NCBI GenBank assembly: GCA_003645115.1
Contig: QNEG01000023.1
Span: forward strand, 1 to 11,750
Direction of reading: 5' to 3'
DNA length: 11,750 nucleotides
DNA from: a bacterium
Lineage (GTDB): Bacteria; UBP14; UBA6098; B30-G16
Shown: positions 1-7,147 of the stretch, piece after piece
Position numbering within the stretch: the first letter of the stretch is position 1
Layout: each line of letters starts with the position of its first letter
Notes under the pieces: generated by a model
Told to the model about the DNA's origin: nothing
Database searches by the model: none
Seen by the model: the letters and a program-made list of their open reading frames with translations, nothing else
Translations under genes and position numbers: made by a program

Positions 1-1
1 C

Positions 2-1198
2 CTCAAGGCAAAACATAAAAATAGATTCATTAATCTGGTAACATTATTCTCTATCGGCGGAATATTGATTGGTGTAGCCGCAATTATTGTGGTGATTTCT
101 ATTATGAATGGGCTGGAAAGTGAAATCCGAGGGAGAATTTTGGATACCACCGCTCATATCACCGTTTTTTCGTTCCGAAAGGAAAGTATGAGCAACTGGG
201 AGGAATTGATTGCGAGTATAGAGGATTTCGAGCAGGTCAAAGGTGCATCGCCCTTTATTCAGGCTAAGGGAGCTATCGCTGGACCAAAAAGCAGTGATGG
301 TGTCCTTATTCGAGGTATCCACCCAGAATATGAAGTCAGAACAAATAAGATAAGTGAAAGGATGTATTGGGGAGAATTTAATCTGGAGACCTCGGATACA
401 GGTTTGCCACCGATTGTTTTGGGAAGATATCTGGCTGGCGAAATCGGCGCCGAACCCGACGATACTGTATCATTATTCATTTTGCGAGGAAACACACAAT
501 CGATGTCCACCGCAAAACCCATTGCTAAACAATTCGAAGTTGCGGGATTATTCGAGACGGGAATGTATGACTACGATGCTATCCTGTGCTATATCCCACT
601 TCATATCGCGCAAGCGCTTTTCAATATGGATAACCAGATTACAGGAATTCAAGTTAGGATAGAAAATTTTTATGATGCCAATAAAATTGCACAAAAAATA
701 GAAGCTAATCTTGGATTTCCATATTACACAGTCCCGTGGAGCGAGACAAATAAAAACCTTTTCTCATGGATGACTCTGGAAAAATGGGGGATGTTTCTGG
801 TATTGGCATTGATTATAGCAGTAGCCGCATTCAATATAATTAGCACACTTATGATGGTGGTTATGGAAAAGACAGTAGATATCGGTATTCTAAAGGCATT
901 GGGCGCAACCAAAAAATCGATTGTGCGGATTTTTCTCCTGCAAGGAGTGATAGTAGGTTCATTGGGAACTATTTTTGGAGCTTCACTGGGAATGCTTCTG
1001 GTATGGATTCAACAGCACTATAAAATTATTTCGCTTCCACCAGATATTTATTCGATTAGTTCTCTGCCTATGCAATTGCGGTTCTGGGATTTGATAGCGG
1101 TGGTCGCTCTGGCATTGATATTATCTATACTCTCATCAATTTATCCGGCTATGAGAGCATCGAGATTATCGCCGGTGGATGCGATACGATATGGATAA
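2..1198 (+). CDS. LolC/LolE-type lipoprotein-releasing ABC transporter permease (5' partial)
   Basis: The reading frame is open from base 2, so only roughly the first 10-15 residues appear to lie outside the window; 398 residues are visible against about 400-415 usual for LolC/LolE. The start has the family's pattern: a basic stretch, RFINLVTLFSIGG, a hydrophobic first membrane segment, then MNGLESEIR leading into a long periplasmic domain. The C-terminal third carries three further membrane segments with the FtsX/MacB-like signature: MMVVMEKTVDIGILKALGA, then LPPDIYSI, ending in YPAMRASRLSPVDAIRYG. The family works in the inner membrane with the ATPase LolD to release lipoproteins to the LolA chaperone, which implies an outer membrane. 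The ATPase gene is not in view. LolC cannot be told from LolE here; many non-proteobacteria have a single LolC/E-like permease. Confidence 0.9.
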   Translation, partial: LKAKHKNRFINLVTLFSIGGILIGVAAIIVVISIMNGLESEIRGRILDTTAHITVFSFRKESMSNWEELIASIEDFEQVKGASPFIQAKGAIAGPKSSDGVLIRGIHPEYEVRTNKISERMYWGEFNLETSDTGLPPIVLGRYLAGEIGAEPDDTVSLFILRGNTQSMSTAKPIAKQFEVAGLFETGMYDYDAILCYIPLHIAQALFNMDNQITGIQVRIENFYDANKIAQKIEANLGFPYYTVPWSETNKNLFSWMTLEKWGMFLVLALIIAVAAFNIISTLMMVVMEKTVDIGILKALGATKKSIVRIFLLQGVIVGSLGTIFGASLGMLLVWIQQHYKIISLPPDIYSISSLPMQLRFWDLIAVVALALILSILSSIYPAMRASRLSPVDAIRYG

Positions 1199-1225
1199 TA
1201 AGCTAACTAAACTGTAGGCAAAATT

Positions 1226-2263
1226 ATGAAGTGTGAAATATTGATAATCGGCGGGTCGATATCCGGACTCGCCACTGCATTCGAACTGACTCGAAAAGGT
1301 TGTGCGCCCATAATTATCGACCGAAAGAATGAAATCGGTAATCCTGTTCAATGTGCCGAATATGTTCCCGCATTGTTTTCCACTAACACCGATACTTTTA
1401 CTTCAGCCATAGCCAATCGAGTAGATGGGCTGGAAACACACATTATCGATTACAAAAATAATATCGATAAGGATTTTATGAAACAAAATGGCTATATATT
1501 GGATAGGGATAGATGGGAAAAAACTCTCGCTATGGAAATATTGAAAAACGGTGGCAGACTATTTCTCAGCGAACCGATGGTAAATATGGAATTCGGAACG
1601 GATACAATCACGGTGGAGACACGAAAGCGGATATTTTCCTGCCGAATAGTGGTAGGCGCCGATGGTCCGCAATCATTAACCGCTATGTTCGCCAGAATGC
1701 ATACTCAAAAGCTTATGCCAGCAATCCAATGGTTATTACCTACAAAGTATGAAATAGATAGAAATTATGTATTATTCAAACCGGAAATAGTGGCAGGATA
1801 TGGATGGCTATTCCCTAAAGGAGATATGGCAAATGTAGGATTAGCTGGATGGGGAGTGAGTCGAAAGAAATTAAAAAATGTAATAGATTATTTTGCCGAT
1901 TTTATTTTTCCGACTCCAATTGCCATAACCGGCGGGTTGATACCCGTCTATGGTGTTCGTGAGAAAATCGTGAATAATACTGGAAAATCGGGTGTTATAT
2001 TAGTTGGTGATGCTGCTGGTTTCACCGACCCCATTACAGGTGCGGGTATTGTATCCGCATTCGAGACCGGGACACTCGCTGCGGAAGTTATCTCAGAATT
2101 TTTGGAGGGAAAAATAGATACTTTAGATGTATATAGTCAGCGGACAAAATTTTTGCGTTCGGCACTGGAACGCTCACGAAAAAAAAGGATAAATATGGAA
2201 AACAATTGGAACAATGAAGCAGAATTCACGCAGATTATCAGAAAGAATTGGATTCATTCCTGA
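1226..2263 (+). CDS. Geranylgeranyl-reductase-family FAD-dependent oxidoreductase (possible LipT-like)
   Basis: This 345-residue flavoprotein has the architecture of the geranylgeranyl reductase/PHBH-fold family. The N-terminal dinucleotide-binding turn is GGSISG (9-14), a variant of GxGxxG. GNPVQCAEYV (38-47) with Cys43 matches the family's conserved Cys region near the active site. GADG lies at 144-147, GYGWLFPKG at 191-199, and the second FAD motif GDAAGFTDPITGAG at 261-274. It is somewhat shorter than typical archaeal reductases (about 390-400). Known members reduce isoprenoid double bonds of membrane lipids, chlorophyll or quinones; a related flavoprotein, LipT, accompanies LipS1/LipS2 lipoate synthases. 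It follows the permease by 27 nt and overlaps the radical SAM gene downstream by 50 nt, so co-expression and translational coupling are likely. The substrate cannot be read from sequence; the family call is strong, the role open. Confidence 0.82.
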   Translation: MKCEILIIGGSISGLATAFELTRKGCAPIIIDRKNEIGNPVQCAEYVPALFSTNTDTFTSAIANRVDGLETHIIDYKNNIDKDFMKQNGYILDRDRWEKTLAMEILKNGGRLFLSEPMVNMEFGTDTITVETRKRIFSCRIVVGADGPQSLTAMFARMHTQKLMPAIQWLLPTKYEIDRNYVLFKPEIVAGYGWLFPKGDMANVGLAGWGVSRKKLKNVIDYFADFIFPTPIAITGGLIPVYGVREKIVNNTGKSGVILVGDAAGFTDPITGAGIVSAFETGTLAAEVISEFLEGKIDTLDVYSQRTKFLRSALERSRKKRINMENNWNNEAEFTQIIRKNWIHS

Positions 2264-3173
2264 TGAATTGGCAGACCGGATATCCAATTGCGGAGAAATT
2301 TCCTGGCAGAATTTTGGCAAACGGATAGTATTCTATCTTCCCGGGATGTTCACATTATATGGGAATACGGGAAAATATCCCGCTGTATCGGTAACCGGAA
2401 GTCATTGCGAACTGCAATGTAAACATTGCCGAGGAAAATTACTTCAACCGATGCTATCTGCAAAAACTCCACAGGAATTGTCAGAATTGGCGAAGAAATT
2501 AAAAGCACAGGGAGTGTATGGAATATTGCTATCCGGTGGTTCCACAAAAGCCGGCGAAGTTCCATTGGAACCGTTGCTACCTGTTGTTCCCCAGTTGAAG
2601 AAGATGGGATTGTTTGTCAGTGCTCACACTGGTTTTGCTACCAAGCAAATGGCTGAAAGACTGGCACAATCCGGCATAGACCAGGTATTGATAGATGTGG
2701 TCGGCGATGACCGCACTATGCGAGAAATATTGAATTTGTCCCAAGGTGTAAAATTAGTTCATCGCTCACTGGACGCCCTGTTTTCTGCAGGCTTGAAAGT
2801 TATTCCACATATAATAATCGGTCTCAGAAATAAAATTTCGGGAGAATATAATTCACTAAACATATTGAGTAATTATCCAGTGGAACTTCTGGTATATGTG
2901 GTATCGATGCCCGCTGTGGCGATGAAAAATCACCATCCCATTCCTATTAGTGATGTAATACAGGTAATCACTACTGGACGGGAGAAATTTCCCCGAGTCG
3001 AACAAGCGTTGGGGTGTGCGAGACCTCGAGGCGAATATCGCTATCATCTGGAAAAATGGGCGATTCGTGCTGGAATAAATCGAATGGCACTGTGGTCAGA
3101 AAACTCTGTGGAGCAAGCAAAAAAACTGGGACTGGAAATCTCGTATAATTGGACCTGTTGTTCGGTGGATTAG
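2214..3173 (+). CDS. Radical SAM protein, biotin-synthase-like (COG1856-type, possible LipS2-like)
   Basis: A 319-residue radical SAM enzyme. The [4Fe-4S]/SAM motif CxxxCxxC is C65-C69-C72 within VSVTGSHCELQCKHC, followed by the glycine-rich ILLSGGS segment that contacts SAM. The C-terminal part has GCARPRGEYR and ends with a Cys pair (C315, C316) four residues from the terminus, a possible ligand for an auxiliary cluster. From memory, this layout best fits the archaeal-type biotin-synthase homologues (COG1856), one half of the LipS1/LipS2 pair that inserts sulfur into octanoyl groups to make lipoate; I could not run a search. The ATG at 2214 lies inside the upstream flavoprotein gene; a weak GGAA precedes it, and a much later start would cut into the region before the cluster motif. 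Alternatives are other uncharacterised biotin-synthase-like enzymes. The partner LipS1 is not in the window. Confidence 0.8.
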   Translation: MKQNSRRLSERIGFIPDELADRISNCGEISWQNFGKRIVFYLPGMFTLYGNTGKYPAVSVTGSHCELQCKHCRGKLLQPMLSAKTPQELSELAKKLKAQGVYGILLSGGSTKAGEVPLEPLLPVVPQLKKMGLFVSAHTGFATKQMAERLAQSGIDQVLIDVVGDDRTMREILNLSQGVKLVHRSLDALFSAGLKVIPHIIIGLRNKISGEYNSLNILSNYPVELLVYVVSMPAVAMKNHHPIPISDVIQVITTGREKFPRVEQALGCARPRGEYRYHLEKWAIRAGINRMALWSENSVEQAKKLGLEISYNWTCCSVD

Positions 3174-3234
3174 AAACCACAGATATACGCAGAGATATAC
3201 ACAGAATTATTTGTTTCTGGCTTGTTTTTTTTTT
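3172..3234 (+). terminator. Possible weak intrinsic terminator
   Basis: AGAAAC (3172-3177) can pair with GTTTCT (3213-3218) around the repeat region, and a run of ten T follows at 3225-3234. The stem is only 6 bp and AU-rich with a 35-nt loop, so this is not a textbook terminator. The T run in the only sizeable gap of this gene train makes it the best candidate for transcript ending between the radical SAM gene and the GltD-like gene. Confidence 0.25.
3176..3205. repeat. ACCACAGA-type intergenic repeat, about 2.5 imperfect 10-12 nt units
   Basis: Three bases after the radical SAM stop codon there is a run of related units: CACAGATATA, CGCAGAGATATA, CACAGA. A single related motif, AACCACAGAT, occurs at 6815-6824, also shortly after a gene end. 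Short ACCACAGA/ACACAGA runs of this kind are, as I recall, common dispersed intergenic elements in many environmental bacterial genomes. The function is unknown. Confidence 0.5.
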
Positions 3235-3260
3235 ATTTTAATTTGAATGAATAATGCGAT

Positions 3261-4742
3261 ATGAACATAGAGAGAAAAGAAATTGCTAATTGCATATCGG
3301 GATGTCCACTGGGAATAGACATCCCCAATTTTATCGGTGATTTAATCGATGACGATTATCCGAGTGCGCTAAATACTATCTGGGAAAGGAATCCATTTCC
3401 TGGAATTACCGGGCGAATTTGCACCGCTCCCTGCGAATATAAATGTATCCGAAACCAGCTCGACCAGCCAGTAGCGATAAAACAATTGGAGCGATATATA
3501 TCGGACAGGGAATTCGAAAAACTCGATACTCCCCCCTGGGATTTGAAAAAACAAGACAATAAATCTGTCTCGATTGGAATAATCGGTGCCGGTCCTGCGG
3601 GGATACTATGCGCACACGATTTACTTCGAATGGGATACCGTGTTTCCATATACGATTCATTGCCAAAACCCGGTGGATTACTCGCATTTGCCATACCGAG
3701 TTTCCACTTGCCCAGAGATATCTTATTTGCCGAAATCCAAATGGTGGAAAAATTGGGAGCAAAATTCATACTAAATTGCACCGTGGGGAAAGATATTTCA
3801 CTGACAGAATTGCGAAAGAGACACCAAGCAGTGTTAATCGCTATCGGCGCACATAAAACAAGACACTCTCATATTCCGGGGAAGAATCTGGTCGGCGTAT
3901 TCAATCATCTGGATTTTCTTAAGGCATTCCATTTGAATAAATTACAATTTCCCATCAGAAAATCCACCAAGGCGATAGTAATTGGGGGAGAAACTTGTGA
4001 TTCATTTTTCGTTGCGCGAGTATTGAAGCGATTGGGTGCCGAGGTTCATATATTATTTAAAAAACCAAAAGACCAATATGATGATGCCCAAATAAAACCC
4101 GCTTATGACGAACAAGTATTTGTGAGATTTTCTATCCTGCCGACTTCGATTCTTGGAGTGAAGGGAAAAATTTGTGGGATACGTTGTGTCAAAGTGGAGT
4201 ATGATAATGAAAAAAAACCGAAATATTCTCATCCGATACCGATACAGGATTCAGAATTCGAGGAGGATTGCGATTTGCTATGCCTTGCAGAAACTCGCTA
4301 CCCAGATATAGATTCGCTGGGAAAAGCTGCACAATATTTGAAAACTACTCCCCAAAATACATTACAGGTGGATAAAGACTCTGCTAACACCAATATATAT
4401 GGAGTTTTCGCTGCTGGCGAGGTGGTTTCCGGTCCTGCTGATGTTATCACATCTATGGCACAGGGACGAAAATCTGCGATGTCTATTCATAATTTTATTA
4501 ACGAAATTAAACCGGAACAAGTATCGAATATTGAATCACATTCTATTACTCTCCACGATTTGACTGATAACATCGAAGGAATCTATCATATCCCGAGAAA
4601 CCAGGAGAAGTTATTACCCGCCGATGAGAGAAAGAACAATTTTAGCGAAGTGGTAATCGGTTTCGATGAAACTAAAGCAAGGAATGAGGCTGAGCGATGT
4701 GTTTGTTTTCGATTAAATTTACGAAAAAAGGAGGAATGGTGA
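3261..4742 (+). CDS. GltD-like NAD(P)H-dependent FeS/FAD oxidoreductase with reduced cofactor motifs
   Basis: 493 residues with the glutamate synthase small-subunit fold. The N-terminal ferredoxin-like helical domain has CISGCPLGIDIP (C11, C15), then NPFPGITGRICTAPCEYKC (C54, C58, C62) and PVAIKQLERYISD. The FAD motif GAGPAG lies at 109-114, followed by PKPGGLLAFAIPSF. The second dinucleotide-binding site, normally GGGNxAxD followed by RR, is degenerate: GGETCD (242-247), then FKK. The C-terminal FAD motif reads AAGEVVSGPADV, with Glu where Asp is usual, and the end is EAERCVC. The first CxxC of the usual N-terminal cluster pair is missing, and a stop codon three codons upstream of the ATG means no extension can supply it. 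Relatives pass electrons from NAD(P)H to partner enzymes; glutamate synthase itself is unlikely because no large subunit is adjacent. It lies 87 nt after the radical SAM gene, so a role as its reductase is conceivable but unproven. Confidence 0.8.
   Translation: MNIERKEIANCISGCPLGIDIPNFIGDLIDDDYPSALNTIWERNPFPGITGRICTAPCEYKCIRNQLDQPVAIKQLERYISDREFEKLDTPPWDLKKQDNKSVSIGIIGAGPAGILCAHDLLRMGYRVSIYDSLPKPGGLLAFAIPSFHLPRDILFAEIQMVEKLGAKFILNCTVGKDISLTELRKRHQAVLIAIGAHKTRHSHIPGKNLVGVFNHLDFLKAFHLNKLQFPIRKSTKAIVIGGETCDSFFVARVLKRLGAEVHILFKKPKDQYDDAQIKPAYDEQVFVRFSILPTSILGVKGKICGIRCVKVEYDNEKKPKYSHPIPIQDSEFEEDCDLLCLAETRYPDIDSLGKAAQYLKTTPQNTLQVDKDSANTNIYGVFAAGEVVSGPADVITSMAQGRKSAMSIHNFINEIKPEQVSNIESHSITLHDLTDNIEGIYHIPRNQEKLLPADERKNNFSEVVIGFDETKARNEAERCVCFRLNLRKKEEW
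4729..4741 (+). promoter_or_regulatory. Strong Shine-Dalgarno deciding the start of the OmpA-like gene
   Basis: AAAGGAGGA sits immediately before ATGGTGA. The AGGAGG core (4729-4734) is one base from ATG 4736 and four from GTG 4739; both are in frame and overlap the upstream stop codon (4740-4742). An in-frame ATG further upstream at 4697 has no ribosome site and would put charged residues ahead of the signal peptide. Translation therefore begins at 4736 or 4739, coupled to the end of the GltD-like gene. Confidence 0.7.
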
Positions 4743-6202
4743 TAAATCTCCGCAAATACTTAAGTTGGATAATAATATTTTCGTCGATTTTTTTGTCTGT
4801 GTATGCTGAAATTTCCGTATCTCCTCGAAAAATAGATATAGAGCAGTTCGAAATCGACTATTCGGAGACGCCGTTCGTTCCTGTGGTTCTTTTCGATAGC
4901 GGTTCCAGTGAAGTGGATGATTATTATGCACCAGTCATGAAAGAACTCGCCGATAGATTGTCAGAAAATGGCGATGCAATACTGGAAATTCGCGGATACT
5001 ATCATCCACAGGGTGATGGTGTATCGGGAAGTGTGCGATTGGCAAAACAGCGTGCAGAATCGGTTCGAGCAAAATTAGTTGAATTTAACTCCGCTATACA
5101 AAAACGAATAATAGTAGAACATACTCCAGTTCCCACTCGGTGTATTCGGGGAGATATCGGTTCTATGAATCCAAAAATCCAACAGGAAAATCGGCGAGTA
5201 GAAATTTCGGTTAGGACAAAAGAAGAGTTCAAGCTAATTTTCGAGAATAACACTCCAGATGAAATAATTACACAATTGAAGGAGACTGGGAAATTGTATT
5301 TGCTGGAAAGGTTGCTCGACGATAACCCATTATTCTTTGCGCTTATTATATTCCCAAATTCCGAGCAGGATTTGCATAATTTAGTCGAAATCAGGAATGA
5401 ATTGCGCGATAAATTAAAAAACCAGATATCCAGAAAGCGAATATTTATAGGATTAAAAGAGAGTGTCCATCGAGATAATGTAGAAATATCGGTTTGTCCG
5501 AAATGGGTAATTCACAAATCCATCTTTCAAAATAAAATAACCGGTAAAATCGATAAGAATATAGTCAAAATTTCGGCGGATGATGAAACAGGAATTCGGG
5601 TATTTCGCCAGGATGGATATCCTATCGCCGATGTAGTTTCACACTGGCAATTATCTCCGATTCCCGAACCGACCAGAGAATACTATGTATCCGGAATTAT
5701 CCCAAATTCCTCACCAGGGACAATTCGTAGATGGAGCAAGGGTATAAAATTTGGTTATGGAATGAAACCGAAATCATTATCGGCAAAAATGATACTGTCC
5801 AATTACACAATCGACCAACTAACTCTCTCGGATACACCTGATTCTTATGCCAACCGGGATATGATTGCAAACTATATCGGGTCATTGGCAACCCACAATA
5901 AAAAGAGAACAATCCGGATAACTATTGCGGGTTATACCGACCACACCGGCGATGAGAAAAAAAATATCCAGATGAGTGAATTTTGGGCGAAAAAGGAATT
6001 CGATTATATAAAACGACTAATTCCGCTATATCTAAATTCGAAAACAGAATGGGAAGAACAAAATGGAATAACAAAATATGGAAACCTCGAATTCACAGTG
6101 CTCGGTAAAGGAACTGCTGATGAGAATCACAGTATCAGCGAGGAAACCGGATATGGCAGAATTCAAAAAAGAAGAGTTGAATTACAAATCGAAATAAAGT
6201 AA
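4736..6202 (+). CDS. Secreted protein with two OmpA-like (peptidoglycan-binding-fold) domains
   Basis: 488 residues. A signal peptide occupies 1-24 (LRK, a hydrophobic core, then SVYA before EIS), predicting export to the periplasm or outer membrane. The first OmpA-like domain spans about 48-162: VVLFDSGSSEV opens it, RLAKQRAESVRAKL (101-114) keeps the helix that carries the conserved Arg, and RRVEISV (153-159) closes it. A middle region of about 180 residues is not recognised. The second OmpA-like domain spans about 345-488: GYTDHTG (399-405) matches the GHTDxxG signature, NIQMSEFWAKK replaces the usual NxxLSxxRA helix so the peptidoglycan-contacting Arg is lost, and RRVELQI (479-485) closes it. 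No transmembrane beta-barrel was recognised. It probably tethers the cell envelope to peptidoglycan or scaffolds envelope proteins. The gene overlaps the upstream stop by 7 nt. Confidence 0.75.
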   Translation: MVINLRKYLSWIIIFSSIFLSVYAEISVSPRKIDIEQFEIDYSETPFVPVVLFDSGSSEVDDYYAPVMKELADRLSENGDAILEIRGYYHPQGDGVSGSVRLAKQRAESVRAKLVEFNSAIQKRIIVEHTPVPTRCIRGDIGSMNPKIQQENRRVEISVRTKEEFKLIFENNTPDEIITQLKETGKLYLLERLLDDNPLFFALIIFPNSEQDLHNLVEIRNELRDKLKNQISRKRIFIGLKESVHRDNVEISVCPKWVIHKSIFQNKITGKIDKNIVKISADDETGIRVFRQDGYPIADVVSHWQLSPIPEPTREYYVSGIIPNSSPGTIRRWSKGIKFGYGMKPKSLSAKMILSNYTIDQLTLSDTPDSYANRDMIANYIGSLATHNKKRTIRITIAGYTDHTGDEKKNIQMSEFWAKKEFDYIKRLIPLYLNSKTEWEEQNGITKYGNLEFTVLGKGTADENHSISEETGYGRIQKRRVELQIEIK

Positions 6203-6214
6203 ATTTATATTATT

Positions 6215-6769
6215 ATGAGTATAATAAAAAACATATTATTGATAACAATGATAGCGAGCAATATTTTTGCTCTCGGACAGGCAAAACAACCTATGGAAAA
6301 TAGAATAATCGAGATAAGATTTTCCGCCACCAGATGTTATGGGTTCTGCCCGGCTTATGAAGTAATATTCACAGTCCATAATACCGCTAAATTAGTATGG
6401 GAACCGTTCCATCGGAACAAAATAATAAAGCGCGATTCTATGTTTACACATATCGCCGGTGAAAATGTTCCTTCCAGCGCGCTCGAATCCGATTCATTAT
6501 TAGTATTCGATGCGATTATTTCCGATGAACAATTCGATTCATTGACCGAAACATTTATCCACAATCATTTTTGGGATATGGAGGATTATCGGGAAAGAAT
6601 TACAGATTTGCCCACATACTATTTCACTGTGCTAACGGATACCAGCGAAAAAACTATCTCTATGTATGGACTCGAACCACCTCAAGAAATGATGAACTTA
6701 AAAAAGTATATAGAAAATCTGATAATGAAAATTCGATGGGAATTTAGCGGAGAAATCGAGAGGAAATAA
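6215..6769 (+). CDS. Small exported DUF6438-like protein
   Basis: 184 residues. The first 19 or so (MSIIKN followed by a hydrophobic run ending in IFA) look like a signal peptide, with no lipobox Cys. The mature part starts IIEIRFSATRCYGFCPAYEV; the RCxGxCPxY pattern (C41, C45) is the hallmark I associate with DUF6438. A following beta-rich stretch (KLVWEPF) and a late DLPTYYFTVLTD segment also suit that family. The two Cys could form a disulfide in the periplasm. The function is unknown. It starts 12 nt after the tandem OmpA gene in an AT-rich leader without an obvious ribosome site, so it is probably in the same transcription unit and may act with that envelope protein. I rely on recall of the motif; no profile search was possible. 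Confidence 0.68.
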   Translation: MSIIKNILLITMIASNIFALGQAKQPMENRIIEIRFSATRCYGFCPAYEVIFTVHNTAKLVWEPFHRNKIIKRDSMFTHIAGENVPSSALESDSLLVFDAIISDEQFDSLTETFIHNHFWDMEDYRERITDLPTYYFTVLTDTSEKTISMYGLEPPQEMMNLKKYIENLIMKIRWEFSGEIERK

Positions 6770-6932
6770 AACATACCATTTCAAAGTTGTTGTTTCATCA
6801 ATTCAGCCTTCACTAACCACAGATGCTTTCTTATAGAAAGAACTCAATTCTAATGGATTAAGTTTCCACCGGATATCGAGAAGAATTTATATGAACATCC
6901 CCGCTTTTATTCCTGCTTCCCGCCATTATCAC

Positions 6933-6961
6933 TTGACAAAATTTGTGCAAAATCCTAAATT
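6933..6961 (+). promoter_or_regulatory. Sigma70-type promoter driving the tRNA fragment
   Basis: TTGACA (6933-6938), a 17-nt spacer and TAAATT (6956-6961) are near consensus. The tRNA-like sequence begins 13 nt after the -10 element, the expected arrangement for a tRNA gene with a short leader. This supports the fragment below being the remains of a real, once-expressed tRNA gene. Confidence 0.65.
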
Positions 6962-6974
6962 CATTGAGATATAT

Positions 6975-7014
6975 GGAGGGCTAGTCTAATTGGTAAGGCA
7001 GCGGACTTGAAATC
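6975..7014 (+). pseudogene. 5' half of a tRNA-Ser(TGA) gene, broken after the anticodon loop
   Basis: Acceptor 5' strand GGAGGGC (6975-6981), TA, D stem GTCT (6984-6987) pairing with AGGC (6996-6999) around loop AATTGGTA, then anticodon stem GCGGA (7001-7005) and loop CTTGAAA (7006-7012) with anticodon TGA. The 3' stem strand should read TCCGC but reads TCTAA, so pairing stops after two bases. No T arm and no acceptor strand GCCCTCC follow up to base 7305. The sequence is a well-formed tRNA up to position 40 and then becomes unrelated. This looks like a gene cut by integration, deletion or recombination. The serine identity comes from the anticodon only; the variable arm that would confirm it is absent. 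Confidence 0.6.
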
Positions 7015-7072
7015 TAAAACTGACGATTCCGACGAATTCGTTAATCCATCGTAAATTACGAAAAATCACTTG

Positions 7073-7098
7073 TGGAATAAGCCTTTACAACTATTCCA
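7073..7098. repeat. Inverted repeat, 7-bp perfect arms
   Basis: TGGAATA (7073-7079) and TATTCCA (7092-7098) are perfect inverted repeats separated by 12 nt. It could be a hairpin in RNA or a protein-binding dyad. No T run follows, so it is not a typical terminator. Confidence 0.4.
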
Positions 7099-7147
7099 TC
7101 TATTCTCTTTATTTCGCTCAATTTCTCCCGAATTCGATATGAAGTTG

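Noticed and set aside
3356..3781. 141-codon open frame on the minus strand inside the GltD-like gene
   Set aside because: It lies wholly within a well-supported + strand gene, matches no family, and is a codon-bias shadow like the other minus-strand frames in this window.
6826..6840. CTTTCT-TAT-AGAAAG hairpin as terminator of the DUF6438-like gene
   Set aside because: The stem is short and AT-rich, the loop is 3 nt and no T tract follows.
6891..6989. 32-codon frame starting ATG and running into the tRNA fragment
   Set aside because: It overlaps the promoter and the tRNA half, has no ribosome site, and looks like chance.
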